A DNA stretch of 64,000 nt from an uncultured Burkholderiaceae bacterium (lineage in GTDB: Bacteria; Pseudomonadota; Gammaproteobacteria; Burkholderiales; Burkholderiaceae_B). This document shows, piece by piece, positions 18,062-29,783 of the stretch. Under the pieces are notes generated by a model. That model saw only the letters and a list, made by a program, of their open reading frames with translations. It made no database searches and was not told the origin of the DNA. The position numbers and the translations under genes were made by a program. Every line of letters begins with the position of its first letter. The first letter of the stretch is position 1. The stretch covers positions 1 to 64,000 of the forward strand of contig CAKSZL010000007.1 of assembly GCA_934525625.1 (NCBI GenBank). Reading direction: 5' to 3'.

Positions 18062-18102
18062 GTTATATTTCCCTGTATATAACAATAAATGCTAAATTTA
18101 TT
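18062..18102. promoter_or_regulatory. Two AT-rich inverted repeats between miaB and sorA
   Basis: The divergent miaB/sorA spacer holds GTTATAT-N8-ATATAAC (18062-18068 with 18077-18083, perfect) and, directly after, AATAAAT-N5-ATTTATT (18084-18090 with 18096-18102, perfect). The local AT content is far above that of the flanks. These are candidate operator or promoter elements for sorAB; the regulator is unknown. Confidence 0.45.
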
Positions 18103-18199
18103 GAAAAGCATTATTTTGAGTTATAACTAGCGAATGTCGGGGGCCTGGAAGAAGAACGGAGTTCCCCGGCAAGTTGTTATTTCACCGAGGAGGGCTGTC

Positions 18200-19432
18200 A
18201 TGGAACACGTTACGAATAATATGCGTCGCCGCTTGCTGGCGACTGCCAGCGGCGCCGTCGCCTGGGCTGGCCTGGGCGGCACGGCCTGGGCCGATTCCCA
18301 GGAGCCGGCGTCTCAATCGAACCCGCAGCCGGTGTCGACCCAGAAACCCTTGCCTCCTTATGCGCAATGGAAAGACGCCGACTCCCTCATCGTGCATAGC
18401 GCCAATACCATCGAAACCCAGCGTGCCGCCGTCGGCTCGGGCGGCATCACGCCGCTGGACAAGCTGTTCATCCGCAACAATGTGTCGCCGCCCGCCGAAG
18501 CCATCATGGCGGATCCGGACGCCTGGACGCTGGAAGTCAAGGGCGTCAAGAACCCGCGTTCCTTTACCCTGGCCGAACTGAAAACGCTGGGCATCGCCTC
18601 GGTGGCGATGGTGCTGCAGTGCTCGGGCAACGGCCGCGCCTATTTTCCGCATAAGCCCAGCGGCACGCAGTGGACGACCGGGGCGGCGGGCTGCGTGGTG
18701 TTCACCGGGCTGCCCATCAAAGCGCTGCTGAAGGCCGTGGGCGGCGCGGAGGACGGCGCCAAGTTCATCACCGGCACGGGCGGCGAGGCCATTCCCGCCG
18801 GCATCGACCCCAATACCGTCACGGTCGAGCGTTCCGTGCCGCTGGACGTCATGGACGACGCCATGCTGGCTTGGGAAATCAACGGCGAACCGCTGCCCCT
18901 GGCGCATGGCGGGCCGCTGCGCCTGGTCGTGCCGGGCTACACCGGCGTCAACAGCGTCAAGTACGTCAAGCAACTGGCGCTGACTCAAGAGATGTCGCCC
19001 GCCCGCATCCAGCAAAGCAGCTACCGCTATTCGGCCGTGGGCGAAAAGCCCAAGCCCGATGACGAAGTCGTCTGGGTGATGCCGCCCAAGTCGTGGATCA
19101 TCGACCCCCTGCCTGACGGCAAAACGCCCAAGGCGGGCCGTGTCATGATAACGGGCGTGGCCATGGGCGGCGACAGCGCGCCGGCCAAGATCGAGGTGTC
19201 GCTCGATGGCGGCAAGAAGTGGCACGAAGCCGCTTTCGTCGGCCCCGACCTGGGCAAGTATGCATGGCGCACCTTCGCTCTGATCGCCGAGCTGCCGGCT
19301 GGCGAGCACGAACTGGTGTCGCGCGTCACTAATGCCCAGGGCGAAACCCAGCCCGAAGAGCGCCGGGAAAACAACCGGGGCTACAACAACAATAGCTGGC
19401 GCGACCACGGCGTGACGGTGAAGGTGGCCTGA
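18200..19432 (+). CDS. sorA: Sulfite:cytochrome c oxidoreductase molybdopterin subunit (SorA-like)
   Basis: This is a sulfite-oxidase-family molybdoenzyme, 410 residues from ATG 18200, which follows a GAGGAG ribosome site. A Tat leader (MRRRLLATASGAVAWAGLGG) indicates periplasmic export. The Mo-ligand cysteine is at about 141 in VLQCSGNGRAYF, with the molybdopterin domain before and the Mo-co dimerisation domain after it. It is more like SorA than the SoxC at 2656, and the cytochrome gene next to it fits the SorAB pair, which oxidises sulfite to sulfate. Confidence 0.85.
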   Translation: MEHVTNNMRRRLLATASGAVAWAGLGGTAWADSQEPASQSNPQPVSTQKPLPPYAQWKDADSLIVHSANTIETQRAAVGSGGITPLDKLFIRNNVSPPAEAIMADPDAWTLEVKGVKNPRSFTLAELKTLGIASVAMVLQCSGNGRAYFPHKPSGTQWTTGAAGCVVFTGLPIKALLKAVGGAEDGAKFITGTGGEAIPAGIDPNTVTVERSVPLDVMDDAMLAWEINGEPLPLAHGGPLRLVVPGYTGVNSVKYVKQLALTQEMSPARIQQSSYRYSAVGEKPKPDDEVVWVMPPKSWIIDPLPDGKTPKAGRVMITGVAMGGDSAPAKIEVSLDGGKKWHEAAFVGPDLGKYAWRTFALIAELPAGEHELVSRVTNAQGETQPEERRENNRGYNNNSWRDHGVTVKVA

Positions 19433-19452
19433 GGCTGCAATAAGCTCAAAAA

Positions 19453-19476
19453 CCCCCGGCCAGTCCGCGCCGGGGG
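19453..19476. terminator. Hairpin between sorA and sorB
   Basis: An 8-bp perfect GC stem (453-460 with 469-476 of the 19-kb block) with an 8-base loop sits between sorA and sorB. Five A residues precede it, so only the minus strand has a T tract after the stem. For sorAB transcription it would be a T-less hairpin that could tune sorB expression. Confidence 0.4.
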
Positions 19477-19499
19477 GGTATCAACGAAACGAGAGACAC

Positions 19500-19835
19500 A
19501 TGAGGAAATTTTTTGTTTGTACGGCTGCCGTGTTCGCCTGCGCCGGCGCGGGCGTGTTGCCGGCGGCCATGGCGGCGGAGGCCGGCGCCATGGCGCGCGG
19601 CAAGACGCTGTTCACCACCGAGGCCGTGCCGGCCTGTGCCATCTGCCACACCCTGGCGGATGCGGGCAGCGAGGGCGCCATCGGCCCCGATCTGGACGAA
19701 CTCAAGCCCGGCAAGGACGTCATCCTGAAAGTGCTGAAGGAGGGCATGGGTGCGATGCCCTCGTTCGCCGAAACCATGAGCGAAGCGGACATGCAGGCCG
19801 TGGCCGACTACGTCGTCAGCGCGACGGGGCAGTAA
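19500..19835 (+). CDS. sorB: Monoheme cytochrome c, SorB-like
   Basis: This 111-residue exported cytochrome is the probable electron acceptor of the SorA-like protein. A signal peptide (VFACAGAGVLPAAMA) is followed by one heme c motif, CAICH, at about 46-50. A C-terminal methionine ligand is likely in GMGAMPSFAETM. SorB proteins form a tight heterodimer with SorA. The gene lies 67 bases after sorA, with a hairpin in the gap, and is followed by a strong bidirectional terminator. Confidence 0.85.
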   Translation: MRKFFVCTAAVFACAGAGVLPAAMAAEAGAMARGKTLFTTEAVPACAICHTLADAGSEGAIGPDLDELKPGKDVILKVLKEGMGAMPSFAETMSEADMQAVADYVVSATGQ

Positions 19836-19886
19836 AGGCATTTCAAGCAAAGCGCGCCGGCCCGCTCCCGAGGGGCCGCGCAAAAG

Positions 19887-19919
19887 AAAAAGGCGCCAAC
19901 GAGTTCGTGGCGCCTTTTT
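19887..19919. terminator. Bidirectional rho-independent terminator, sorB/secF
   Basis: A perfect 12-bp stem (19887-19898 with 19908-19919) around a nine-base loop has A residues on its left and T residues on its right. It would therefore stop transcripts from sorAB (plus) and from secF (minus), which converge here. Confidence 0.9.
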
Positions 19920-20010
19920 CTTTTTGGATTTTCTTTCGCTGCTCCGCTTGTTGGGCTTCCTGCGTCGACCCAACCTATCTTGCTGATGAAAGAAAGCCCA
20001 ACAATGTCGC

Positions 20011-20949
20011 TTAGCCTTCCAGTTCGGCCGCGGGGTCGTCTTTCTTGATGGGCTTGACCAGGTCTTCGCGCTTGACGCCCAGCCACATGGCGATGGCGGC
20101 GGCCACGAACACCGACGAATAGATGCCGAACCAGATGCCGATGGTCAGGGCCAGCGAGAAGTAGTGCAGCGTGGGGCCGCCGAAGAAGAACATGGCCAGC
20201 ACCATCATCTGCGTGGAGCCGTGAGTGATGATGGTGCGCGAAATGGTTTGCGTGATGGCGCTGTCGATGACTTCGACGGTGCTGACGTTGCGGTGCTTGC
20301 GGAAGTTTTCGCGGATGCGGTCCATGATGACCACGGATTCGTTGACCGAGTAGCCCAGCACCGCCAGCACCCCGGCCAGCACCGAGAGCGAGAATTCCCA
20401 CTGGAAGAAGGCAAAGAAGCCCAGGATGATGATGACGTCGTGCAGGTTGGCGACCACGCCGGCCACGGCGAACTTCCATTCGAAACGGAAGCCCAGATAC
20501 ACCATGATGCCTATGACCACCACCAGCAAGGCCATCAGGCCGTTGGTGACGAGCTCCTCGCCCACCTGCGGGCCGACGAATTCGACGCGGCGCAGCTCGA
20601 CGCCGGGGTCGTGCGCCTTCAGGGCGGACATGACGTTGTCGCTTTGCGCGGCGGAGGTCTGGCCCTCTTTGACGGGCAGGCGGATCATGACGTCTTGCGA
20701 GGTGCCGAAGTTCTGCACCTGGAAGTCGGTGTAGCCCAGCCCGTTGACGGATTCGCGTATCTGCTCAAGTTGCGCCGGCTGGGAGTAGTGGACTTCCATG
20801 ACCGTGCCGCCGGTGAACTCGATGGACAAGTGGAAGCCGCGCGTGGCGATGAAGAACACCGCCAGTACGAAGGTGATCAGGCTGATCAGGTTGAGCACCA
20901 GCGCATGGCGCATGAAGGGGATGGTGCGGCGGATGCGGAAGAATTCCAT
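20011..20949 (-). CDS. secF: Protein translocase subunit SecF
   Basis: SecF and SecD form the RND-like inner-membrane complex that uses the proton gradient to assist Sec export. The 312-residue protein shows the SecF layout: an N-terminal membrane segment (ALVLNLISLITFVLAVFFIA), a short periplasmic domain with FTGGTVMEV, and five further membrane segments, including the conserved GYSVNESVVIMDRIREN motif. It lies 35 bases after secD in the yajC-secD-secF operon. Confidence 0.96.
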   Translation of the reverse strand: MEFFRIRRTIPFMRHALVLNLISLITFVLAVFFIATRGFHLSIEFTGGTVMEVHYSQPAQLEQIRESVNGLGYTDFQVQNFGTSQDVMIRLPVKEGQTSAAQSDNVMSALKAHDPGVELRRVEFVGPQVGEELVTNGLMALLVVVIGIMVYLGFRFEWKFAVAGVVANLHDVIIILGFFAFFQWEFSLSVLAGVLAVLGYSVNESVVIMDRIRENFRKHRNVSTVEVIDSAITQTISRTIITHGSTQMMVLAMFFFGGPTLHYFSLALTIGIWFGIYSSVFVAAAIAMWLGVKREDLVKPIKKDDPAAELEG

Positions 20950-20984
20950 GGTCTAGGCTTGGGAAAAGAGTGAACCGGGGGCGA

Positions 20985-22850
20985 TTAGCCGTTGTTGTCG
21001 GGCTTCCAGATCTGGCCGATGGAGATCTTTTGCAGTTTGCGGCGGCTGCCGTACCAGAGGTTGACCAGGGCGCGCACGCCGACGACGGCGGAGAACATGG
21101 AGGTGAGAATACCTATGCAGTGCACCACGGCGAAGCCCCGCACCGGGCCGGTGCCGAAGGCCAGCAGCGCCAGGCCCACGATGAGCGTGGTGAGGTTGGA
21201 GTCGATGATGGTGCCCCAGGCGCGCTCGAAGCCGAGGTTGATGGCCTGCTGCGGCGATGCGCCGCCGCGCAGTTCTTCGCGTATGCGTTCGTTGATGAGC
21301 ACGTTGGCGTCGATGGCCATGCCCAGCGTCAGCGCGATGGCGGCGATGCCGGGCAGAGTCAGCGTGGCCTGCAGCATGGACAGCACCGCCAGCAGCAGCA
21401 GCACGTTGAAGGCCAGGCCCAGCGTGGAGAACAGGCCGAACAGGTGGTAGTACAGCAGCAGGAAGATGGTGATGGCGATGAAACCGTACAGCGTCGATTC
21501 GAAGCCCATGCGGATGTTGTCAGCGCCCAGGCTGGGGCCGATGGTGCGTTCTTCGATGATGCTCATGGGCGCGGCCAGTGAACCGGCGCGCAGCAGCAGC
21601 GCGACGTCGGCGGCTTCTTGGGCGTTCATGCTGCCGCTGATCTGCACCTGGCCGCCCGGGATCTCGGTGCGGATGACGGGGGCGGTGACGACCTGGCCCT
21701 TGCCTTGTTCGAACAGCAGAATGGCCATGCGCTTGCCGACGTTGTCGCGCGTGACGTCGCGGAAGATGCGCGCGCCTTTGCTGTCGAGCGTAAGGTTGAC
21801 CGAAGGCTGCTGGGTTTGCTGGTCGCGGCCGGGCTGGGCGTCCTGCAGGTTCTCGCCGGTCAGGATGACCTGGCGGCGCAGCAGCAGGGGGCGGCCGTCG
21901 GTGTCGGTATAGCGTTCGAGCCCGAAGGGCACGGTGCCGCCGGCCAGCGCCGAAGCGGCGGTGGGGGAGTCGTCGACCAGGCGGATTTCCAGCGTGGCGG
22001 TGCGGCCCAGGATTTCTTTGGCCTTGGCGACGTCCTGCACGCCGGGCAGTTGCACGACGATGCGGTCGGCGCCCTGTTGCTGGATGACGGGTTCGGCCAC
22101 GCCCAGTTCGTTGATACGGTTGTGCAGCGTGGTGATGTTCTGGCGCAGGGCGTTTTCCTGCACCTGGCGCATGGCGGTTTCGGACAGCACGCCTTGCACG
22201 CCGGCTTCGCCGTCGGGCGTGAAGGTCATGTCGGCGTGGCGGCGGCGCAGCTCGCTGAGCGCGTCGTCGCGCTTGGCGCTGTCGCTGAAGCGGGCATGCA
22301 CCGATAGGTCGCGGCGCTCGACGCCCGAGACGGGGATGCGCGCTTCGCGCAGGCTGCCGCGCACGTCGTTGGCGATGGAGTCGTAGCGGCCGGTAAGCGC
22401 GCCCTGCATGTCGACTTGCAGCAGGAAGTGCACGCCGCCGCGCAAGTCCAGGCCGAGGTACATGGGGTTGGCGCCGATGGCGGTGAGCCAGTTGGGCGAG
22501 GCCGACAGCAGGTTCAGCGCCACGGTGTAGCTGGGGTCGGCGGGGTTGGGGTTCAGGGCGCGCTCGATGGCGTCCTTGGCCTTGAGCTGGACGTCGGGAG
22601 ACTCGAAGCGGACGCGCACCGTGCCCACCGGGCCGTTCATTTCGAAGAAAGAGCCGGTGTAGGGAATGTTCTGAGATTGCAGCAGCTGTTCGGCCTGGCG
22701 CAGAACGTCTTGATCGACCTTTACCGTTGACTTGGTGCTGGAAATCTGGACGGCGGGCGATTCACCGAAGAGGTTGGGGAGCGTATAGAGCAGCCCGATG
22801 ACGAGGGCCGCCAGGACGGTCAGGTATTTCCAGAGGGGGTAGCGGTTCAT
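20985..22850 (-). CDS. secD: Protein translocase subunit SecD
   Basis: SecD is the larger partner of SecF. With the ATG at 22850 it has 621 residues. It has one N-terminal membrane segment (LTVLAALVIGLLYTLPNLFG), a large periplasmic P1 region with LDLRGGVHFLLQVD, and five C-terminal membrane segments with the conserved GMAIDANVLINERIRE motif. The reading frame is open for 18 more codons upstream, but the MNRYPLWKY start matches the family. It is preceded by yajC. Confidence 0.96.
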   Translation of the reverse strand: MNRYPLWKYLTVLAALVIGLLYTLPNLFGESPAVQISSTKSTVKVDQDVLRQAEQLLQSQNIPYTGSFFEMNGPVGTVRVRFESPDVQLKAKDAIERALNPNPADPSYTVALNLLSASPNWLTAIGANPMYLGLDLRGGVHFLLQVDMQGALTGRYDSIANDVRGSLREARIPVSGVERRDLSVHARFSDSAKRDDALSELRRRHADMTFTPDGEAGVQGVLSETAMRQVQENALRQNITTLHNRINELGVAEPVIQQQGADRIVVQLPGVQDVAKAKEILGRTATLEIRLVDDSPTAASALAGGTVPFGLERYTDTDGRPLLLRRQVILTGENLQDAQPGRDQQTQQPSVNLTLDSKGARIFRDVTRDNVGKRMAILLFEQGKGQVVTAPVIRTEIPGGQVQISGSMNAQEAADVALLLRAGSLAAPMSIIEERTIGPSLGADNIRMGFESTLYGFIAITIFLLLYYHLFGLFSTLGLAFNVLLLLAVLSMLQATLTLPGIAAIALTLGMAIDANVLINERIREELRGGASPQQAINLGFERAWGTIIDSNLTTLIVGLALLAFGTGPVRGFAVVHCIGILTSMFSAVVGVRALVNLWYGSRRKLQKISIGQIWKPDNNG

Positions 22851-22913
22851 GGCGCGGGAAGGGTCGGTGCGTCGGAGAGCTGCCGGCGGGCCCGCCGCCG
22901 GCATGGGAGGGCG

Positions 22914-23255
22914 TTACAGGGACTTGATGGTGCCCTTGGGCAGCACGTTGGTGACGGCCGCACGCTGCAGCACGACTTCGACGGGCTTGTCGGCCAGTTC
23001 GGAGACTTCGACGGTGATGTAGTTGTCGCTGACCTTGGTGACCTTGCCCAGCATGCCGCCCGAGGTGATGACTTCGTCGCCCTTGGCCAGCGCGGCGACC
23101 ATGTTGCGATGTTCTTTCTGGCGCTTCATCTGGGGGCGGATCATCAGGAAGTACAAGATGACGAACATCAGGATGATGGGCAGCATGCCCATCAGCGCGT
23201 TGCCTTCGCCGCCTGCCTGGGCGGGGATGAGCGTCAGAATGTCGGTAACCTGCAT
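22914..23255 (-). CDS. yajC: Preprotein translocase subunit YajC
   Basis: YajC is a small single-span inner-membrane protein associated with SecDF-YidC. The 113-residue product has one membrane segment (MLPIILMFVILYFLMIRPQ) followed by the family hallmark QMKRQKEHRNMVAALAKGDEVITSGG, seen in two adjoining blocks. It is the first gene of yajC-secD-secF. A TACAAT hexamer on the minus strand in the 185-base gap upstream could be its -10 box. Confidence 0.95.
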   Translation of the reverse strand: MQVTDILTLIPAQAGGEGNALMGMLPIILMFVILYFLMIRPQMKRQKEHRNMVAALAKGDEVITSGGMLGKVTKVSDNYITVEVSELADKPVEVVLQRAAVTNVLPKGTIKSL

Positions 23256-23440
23256 GGTTGGTGCTCCTGGGTGGGATGTTTGGAATTGCCGTGTCGAGCC
23301 TGGTTGGACCAGGCCGTTCGGATAAAGTTGTTTGTCTGGACTAAACCGTGGCGCCCCGCGTAGCCGTCATCGGCATATTTTTCGGCGGCACAACCTGTCT
23401 ATTGTAGCGATACTTGCGCGCCGGCATGTTGCCGGCATGT

Positions 23441-25617
<2,177 letters not shown>

Positions 25618-25780
25618 TGCGGTGTCGTTTTGGGAGGGAAAGGCGCGCTGGCCGGGGTGCGCGGATCTGGCGGAACCCGCTATTGTAAAGGGTTGGCAAA
25701 CCGGCGGAACTTTCCGGTATGCTGGTGCAGTTTTGTGTTTCCACTGCCGGCCGTTCCAGGGTGGGGCGCCCTGGGGGGGC

Positions 25781-27277
25781 ATGCGGTTGGCTTGGTTGAT
25801 TTCGATGACGGGAGCGGATGTGGCGCAGGTCAGGACGGGTACGGGCAAGCTGGGGCGGCGGGGCGTGTGGCGGCGCGTGGCCGCGGGTTTGGGCATGTTG
25901 GCGGTTTCCGCCATGGCTTGGGGCCAGACTTTGCCCGAACCCTTGCGCCAGCCGTGGCGCCAGGCCAAGGTGCAGGCGTCGGACGTTTCCATCGTGGTCA
26001 AAGAGGTGGGCGGCCCCACGCTGCTGTCCATCAACCCCGACGTGCCGCGCAATCCGGCCTCGGTCATGAAGCTGGTCACCACCTGGGCCGGCCTGTCGGG
26101 CCTGGGCCCGGCCTATAGCTGGCGCACCTCTCTGATGGCCCGGCCCGGCGCCGGCGTCGGGCCCGACGGCACGCTGCAGGGGCCGCTGTACGTCAAGGCC
26201 GGGGGCGATGCCTATTTCTCCGTCGAGCAGCTTTGGGCCTTGCTGCGCGAATTGCGCCTGCGCGGCATCAAGAATCTGAACGAAGTCGTCGTCGACCGCT
26301 CCATGTTCGGCCGGATCGCCATCGACCCGGACGCCTTCGATGCCTCCGGCGACCGGCCCTACAACGCCAGCCCCGACGCCATGATGGTGGGCTGGGGGGC
26401 GGTGCGTGTGCTGTTCATGCCCGACGAGGCCGCCCGCAAGTGGGTGCCGGTCGTCGATCCGCCCGTGCCGGGCGTGCGCTTCGAGGGTGAAATCGCCTGG
26501 GGCACGGGGCAATGCACGGGTTCGCCCTCGGTGGCGGTGGGCTTGTCGGACGCCGGCGACGGCTTGCGCGTGTCCTTGTCCGGCACCGCGCCGGGTTCTT
26601 GCGGCGAATTCAGCGTCTATCGCCTGGCGCAATCGCAGCCCAAGCATTTCGAAACCTTGTTCCGCATGCTCTGGAAAGAGCTGGGCGGCACGCTGGGCCG
26701 CGGGTTTTCCGAAGGCCGCGTGCCGGCCCGGGCGCGCCTGCTGGCCTGGCACGATTCCGCGCCGCTGCCGGAAGTCATCCGCCTCATCAACAAGCAAAGC
26801 AACAACGTCATGGCGCGCATGCTGCTGCTGACGCTGGGCGCCGAGACCAACGGCCCGGGCGCCACGGCGAGCAGCGGGGCGCAGGCGGTGCTGGCGCTGC
26901 TGAGCCGTCAAGGCGTGGACGTGCGCGGCTGGCGCATAGAAAACGGTTCCGGCCTGTCGCGCGAAGAGCGCGTCACGGCGTCGGGGCTGGCCGGCATGCT
27001 GGACGTGGCGTGGCGCTCGGCGGCCATGCCGGAATTCATTTCCTCGCTGGCCATCGCGGGCGTGGACGGCACCATGCGCCGCCGCCTGCGCGACGACGAG
27101 GTGCGAGGCTCGGCCCACATGAAGACGGGCACCCTGCGCGATGCGCGCGCCCTGGCCGGCTACGTGCTGGGCGCCAGCGGCAAGCGCTACATCGTCGTCA
27201 GCCTGGCCAACGGCGATCGCTCGCTGGGCATCAACCCCTTCCATGACGCGCTGGTGGCCTGGGCGGCCACGCAGTGA
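25781..27277 (+). CDS. dacB: D-alanyl-D-alanine carboxypeptidase/endopeptidase (PBP4 type, S13)
   Basis: This is a periplasmic peptidoglycan hydrolase of peptidase family S13. From ATG 25781 it has 498 residues; ATG 25805 is also possible and gives a cleaner signal peptide ([14 protein letters not shown]). The three penicillin-binding motifs are present: SVMK (S94 to K97), SNN in [11 protein letters not shown], and KTG in [10 protein letters not shown]. The region between the first two motifs is the large insert typical of PBP4. It diverges from queA. Confidence 0.92.
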   Translation: MRLAWLISMTGADVAQVRTGTGKLGRRGVWRRVAAGLGMLAVSAMAWGQTLPEPLRQPWRQAKVQASDVSIVVKEVGGPTLLSINPDVPRNPASVMKLVTTWAGLSGLGPAYSWRTSLMARPGAGVGPDGTLQGPLYVKAGGDAYFSVEQLWALLRELRLRGIKNLNEVVVDRSMFGRIAIDPDAFDASGDRPYNASPDAMMVGWGAVRVLFMPDEAARKWVPVVDPPVPGVRFEGEIAWGTGQCTGSPSVAVGLSDAGDGLRVSLSGTAPGSCGEFSVYRLAQSQPKHFETLFRMLWKELGGTLGRGFSEGRVPARARLLAWHDSAPLPEVIRLINKQSNNVMARMLLLTLGAETNGPGATASSGAQAVLALLSRQGVDVRGWRIENGSGLSREERVTASGLAGMLDVAWRSAAMPEFISSLAIAGVDGTMRRRLRDDEVRGSAHMKTGTLRDARALAGYVLGASGKRYIVVSLANGDRSLGINPFHDALVAWAATQ

Positions 27278-27384
27278 GTCCGTCAACCGGCCCCAGCAGC
27301 GAACAAGAAAATTCTCAACGAAACGATACGGACGCCGCAGCCCGGACAGGGGCATGCCAGTCCTTACCCGGAACCCTCAACGCC

Positions 27385-28029
27385 ATGCCCATACACGAAA
27401 TCCGCCACCCGCTCATCCGCCACAAGCTGGGCCTGATGCGCCGCGCCGAACTCAGCACCAAGAACTTCCGCGAGATGTCGCAGGAAATCGCCTCGCTGCT
27501 TACCTACGAAGCCACCAAAGACCTTCCCCTGGAAGCTGCCGTGGCGCAAGGCTGGTGCGGCGACGTCCAGGTGGAAAAGCTGGCGGGCAAGAAAGTGACG
27601 GTGGTTCCCATCCTGCGCGCCGGCATCGGCATGCTGGAGGGCGTGCTCAACCTGATTCCCGGGGCCAAGGTCAGCGTGGTGGGCATTGCGCGCAACGAAG
27701 AAACCCTGCAGGCCCACACCTACCTGGAACGCCTGGTGGGCGGGCTGGACCAGCGCCTCGCGCTGATCGTCGACCCCATGCTGGCCACGGGCGGCTCCAT
27801 GGTGGCCACCATAGACATGCTCAAGCGCGCCGGCTGCAAGCATATCCGTGCCCTGGTGCTGGTGGCCGCGCCCCGGGGCATAGACGCCGTGCAGGCGGCG
27901 CACCCCGACGTGCACATCTATACGGCTTCCATCGACAGCCATCTGGACGCCAACGGCTACATCGTGCCGGGGCTGGGAGACGCCGGCGACCGCATTTTCG
28001 GCACGAAAGAGGCGAAGCCGCTACTGTGA
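27385..28029 (+). CDS. upp: Uracil phosphoribosyltransferase
   Basis: Upp salvages uracil to UMP with PRPP. The ATG at 27385 ([16 protein letters not shown]) gives 214 residues, near the usual 208-210; the frame is open upstream without conservation. The PRPP-binding motif is [10 protein letters not shown], and the uracil-binding C-terminal segment [16 protein letters not shown] is intact. The gene converges on a regulator gene with only five bases between stop codons and no visible terminator. Confidence 0.97.
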   Translation: MPIHEIRHPLIRHKLGLMRRAELSTKNFREMSQEIASLLTYEATKDLPLEAAVAQGWCGDVQVEKLAGKKVTVVPILRAGIGMLEGVLNLIPGAKVSVVGIARNEETLQAHTYLERLVGGLDQRLALIVDPMLATGGSMVATIDMLKRAGCKHIRALVLVAAPRGIDAVQAAHPDVHIYTASIDSHLDANGYIVPGLGDAGDRIFGTKEAKPLL

Positions 28030-28034
28030 CGCCG

Positions 28035-29141
28035 CTACTTTGACGATTTGTCCGTAGGCCGAAGCAGCCCCAGCTGCCCCACCAGCCGCAGCAGGTCGGA
28101 TTGCCGGCGGGTGTGGGTTTTCTGGAAGACCGCCTGCAACTGCGTGCGCAGCGTATTTGGCGACAGCCCCCAACGCTCGGAAACCGTCGTCAGCGGCTCG
28201 TCGTGCAAGGCCATGTGATGCACGAGGCGGATTTCGGCCGGCGTCAGGCCGAACAGGGTGCGCAGCATCGCGCCGGGCGCGAGCGGCCGCCAGCGTTCTC
28301 CCTGGACGGCGAGCAAGGCCAGCGCGCCGCTTCCCGCCTCGGTTTGCGGCGCGAAAGGCAGCACCACCAGCACGTCGCCGCCGGGCAGCATCAGCGAACC
28401 CGCGCCGGGCGTTTCGGCGCCATGTCCGCAAGCCCGCGCCAGCAAACCGCGCAGCCGAAGAGACGGGGATGTCTTTCCCAGCGGGCAGTCGGCCTGTTCC
28501 AGCCATTGCCGGCCTGCCGTGTTGGTGATGGCGATGGCGCCTTTGGCCGAACAGGCCACGAGGGGAAAGCTCAAGGCGTCCAAGGCGTTTTCGAGCAGGA
28601 GGACGCGTTCCTGCCGCTGGCCGAGCTGGCGGCGCAGATTCAAGGCGTGGCGCAAGTGCGGCTGCACGGCATGCATCACTGAGCGTTCATGCGCGCCGAA
28701 GGCGCTGCGGCCGGTTTCGCGCAGCACCGACAAGACGGGGAGGGATTCGGCATCCGCGCCGGCGGGCAGCAAGGCGTAATGCTCGACGCCGTAAGAGTTC
28801 AGGAAGTCGCGATAGAAAGGCATGTGCCGCAGGTTGGCGGCGCCGTGAAAATCATGGTCGACATAGACTCGCCCCGACGCAAGCAGCGGCACGGCCGCGC
28901 GTGCCGGATCGATCTCGTTCATCTCTATGAAACCATCGGTAATGCCCGCCGGCAGCGCTCCTTGGTCGGTGATCGACAAGCGCCCCGTGGCTTGATGATG
29001 GCTGACGATCGCTACGCCGACCCCGCCCATGGCCGTCCCCATTTGCTGTATGGCTTGGGACCACTTCTCGGGGGCCGCGACACCGTCGTAAAGGCTGTCC
29101 AGCAGGGCAAGCGCCTGGCTCTGTGGGTTGTCCTGAAGCAT
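28035..29141 (-). CDS. LuxR-type helix-turn-helix transcriptional regulator
   Basis: The C-terminal 65 residues form a LuxR/GerE HTH: LTPAEIRLVHHMALHDEPLT, then the recognition helix in LSPNTLRTQLQAVFQKTHT. The rest (about 300 residues) has a start of the ALALLDSLYDGVAAPEKW type seen in stand-alone LuxR regulators with an unassigned sensory region. With ATG 29141 the protein has 368 residues; ATG 29267 would add 42 residues and cannot be excluded. No target gene is obvious from the neighbours. Confidence 0.8.
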   Translation of the reverse strand: MLQDNPQSQALALLDSLYDGVAAPEKWSQAIQQMGTAMGGVGVAIVSHHQATGRLSITDQGALPAGITDGFIEMNEIDPARAAVPLLASGRVYVDHDFHGAANLRHMPFYRDFLNSYGVEHYALLPAGADAESLPVLSVLRETGRSAFGAHERSVMHAVQPHLRHALNLRRQLGQRQERVLLLENALDALSFPLVACSAKGAIAITNTAGRQWLEQADCPLGKTSPSLRLRGLLARACGHGAETPGAGSLMLPGGDVLVVLPFAPQTEAGSGALALLAVQGERWRPLAPGAMLRTLFGLTPAEIRLVHHMALHDEPLTTVSERWGLSPNTLRTQLQAVFQKTHTRRQSDLLRLVGQLGLLRPTDKSSK

Positions 29142-29375
29142 GGATGAATCGGGCAGGTTGAGCGTGCGGGCCAGTATATAGCAAGCATGGCCGGGCGTCT
29201 CTCTTACGGCTTGTTGCGGATTTCGCGACTGTCGCAGGTACAATGGAAGAACAGTCGGCGTTTTCATTCGAAATCGAATAAGCGGTCGACGTGGTTTTCC
29301 GACGGCGCGGCTAGCCTATCGTAAGCAAGAAGGCGCCCGGCACATGATTTTCACGACTTGTCAAGGAGTAGAAAA

Positions 29376-29702
29376 ATGGCCAGAGCTCGAAATACGCGTA
29401 CTACTGAAAAAGAGGACGACGGCTTGATGGAACAGGTTCGTTCCAGCTTGGACGACGTCGAGAAACTGCTGCGCGATGCGGCCGATGCGGGTGAAGACAA
29501 GGCCGGCGAGCTGCGTGAAAAGGCGCTGGACGCCTTGCGCCATACGCGCCTGGTCATGCACGATGCCCAGGACGCCGTCATCGCCCGGAGCCGCCGCGCC
29601 GCTCGCGTCACCGACGAATACGTTCATGACAACCCGTGGCAGGCCATCGGCCTGTCCGCCGTCGCGGGCTTGTTGCTGGGCGTGCTCATCAGCCGCCGCT
29701 GA
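29376..29702 (+). CDS. DUF883 family (ElaB/YqjD-type) membrane-anchored protein
   Basis: This is a 108-residue protein from ATG 29376 behind an AAGGAG site. A charged helical N-terminus (LLRDAADAGEDKAGELREKA) leads to a short C-terminal membrane anchor (AIGLSAVAGLLLGVLISRR). YqjD/ElaB relatives in enteric bacteria are inner-membrane proteins that bind ribosomes in stationary phase; transfer of that role to this protein is inference. It heads a cluster of three small membrane-associated genes. Confidence 0.9.
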   Translation: MARARNTRTTEKEDDGLMEQVRSSLDDVEKLLRDAADAGEDKAGELREKALDALRHTRLVMHDAQDAVIARSRRAARVTDEYVHDNPWQAIGLSAVAGLLLGVLISRR

Positions 29703-29737
29703 GGCCCTCGCAGCGCATAGCCGCTTGATCCTGGGTT

Positions 29738-29758
29738 GCCGCCGGCTTGGCCGGCGGC
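29738..29758 (+). other. Hairpin between the DUF883 and YqjE-like genes
   Basis: A perfect 8-bp GC stem (29738-29745 with 29751-29758) with a CTTGG loop lies in the 81-base gap. No T run follows, so it may be an attenuator or mRNA processing boundary rather than a full terminator. Confidence 0.45.
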
Positions 29759-29783
29759 TTCCTGTCAACTCAAGGAAGGCCGC

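Noticed and set aside
17918..18085. N-terminal extension of miaB
   Set aside because: The extra 56 codons are not conserved-looking and run into the AT-rich dyads before sorA; ATG 17917 gives the normal length.
25618..26082. Upstream extension of queA
   Set aside because: It would overlap the start of dacB and lacks family resemblance; GTG 25617 yields the usual QueA N-terminus.
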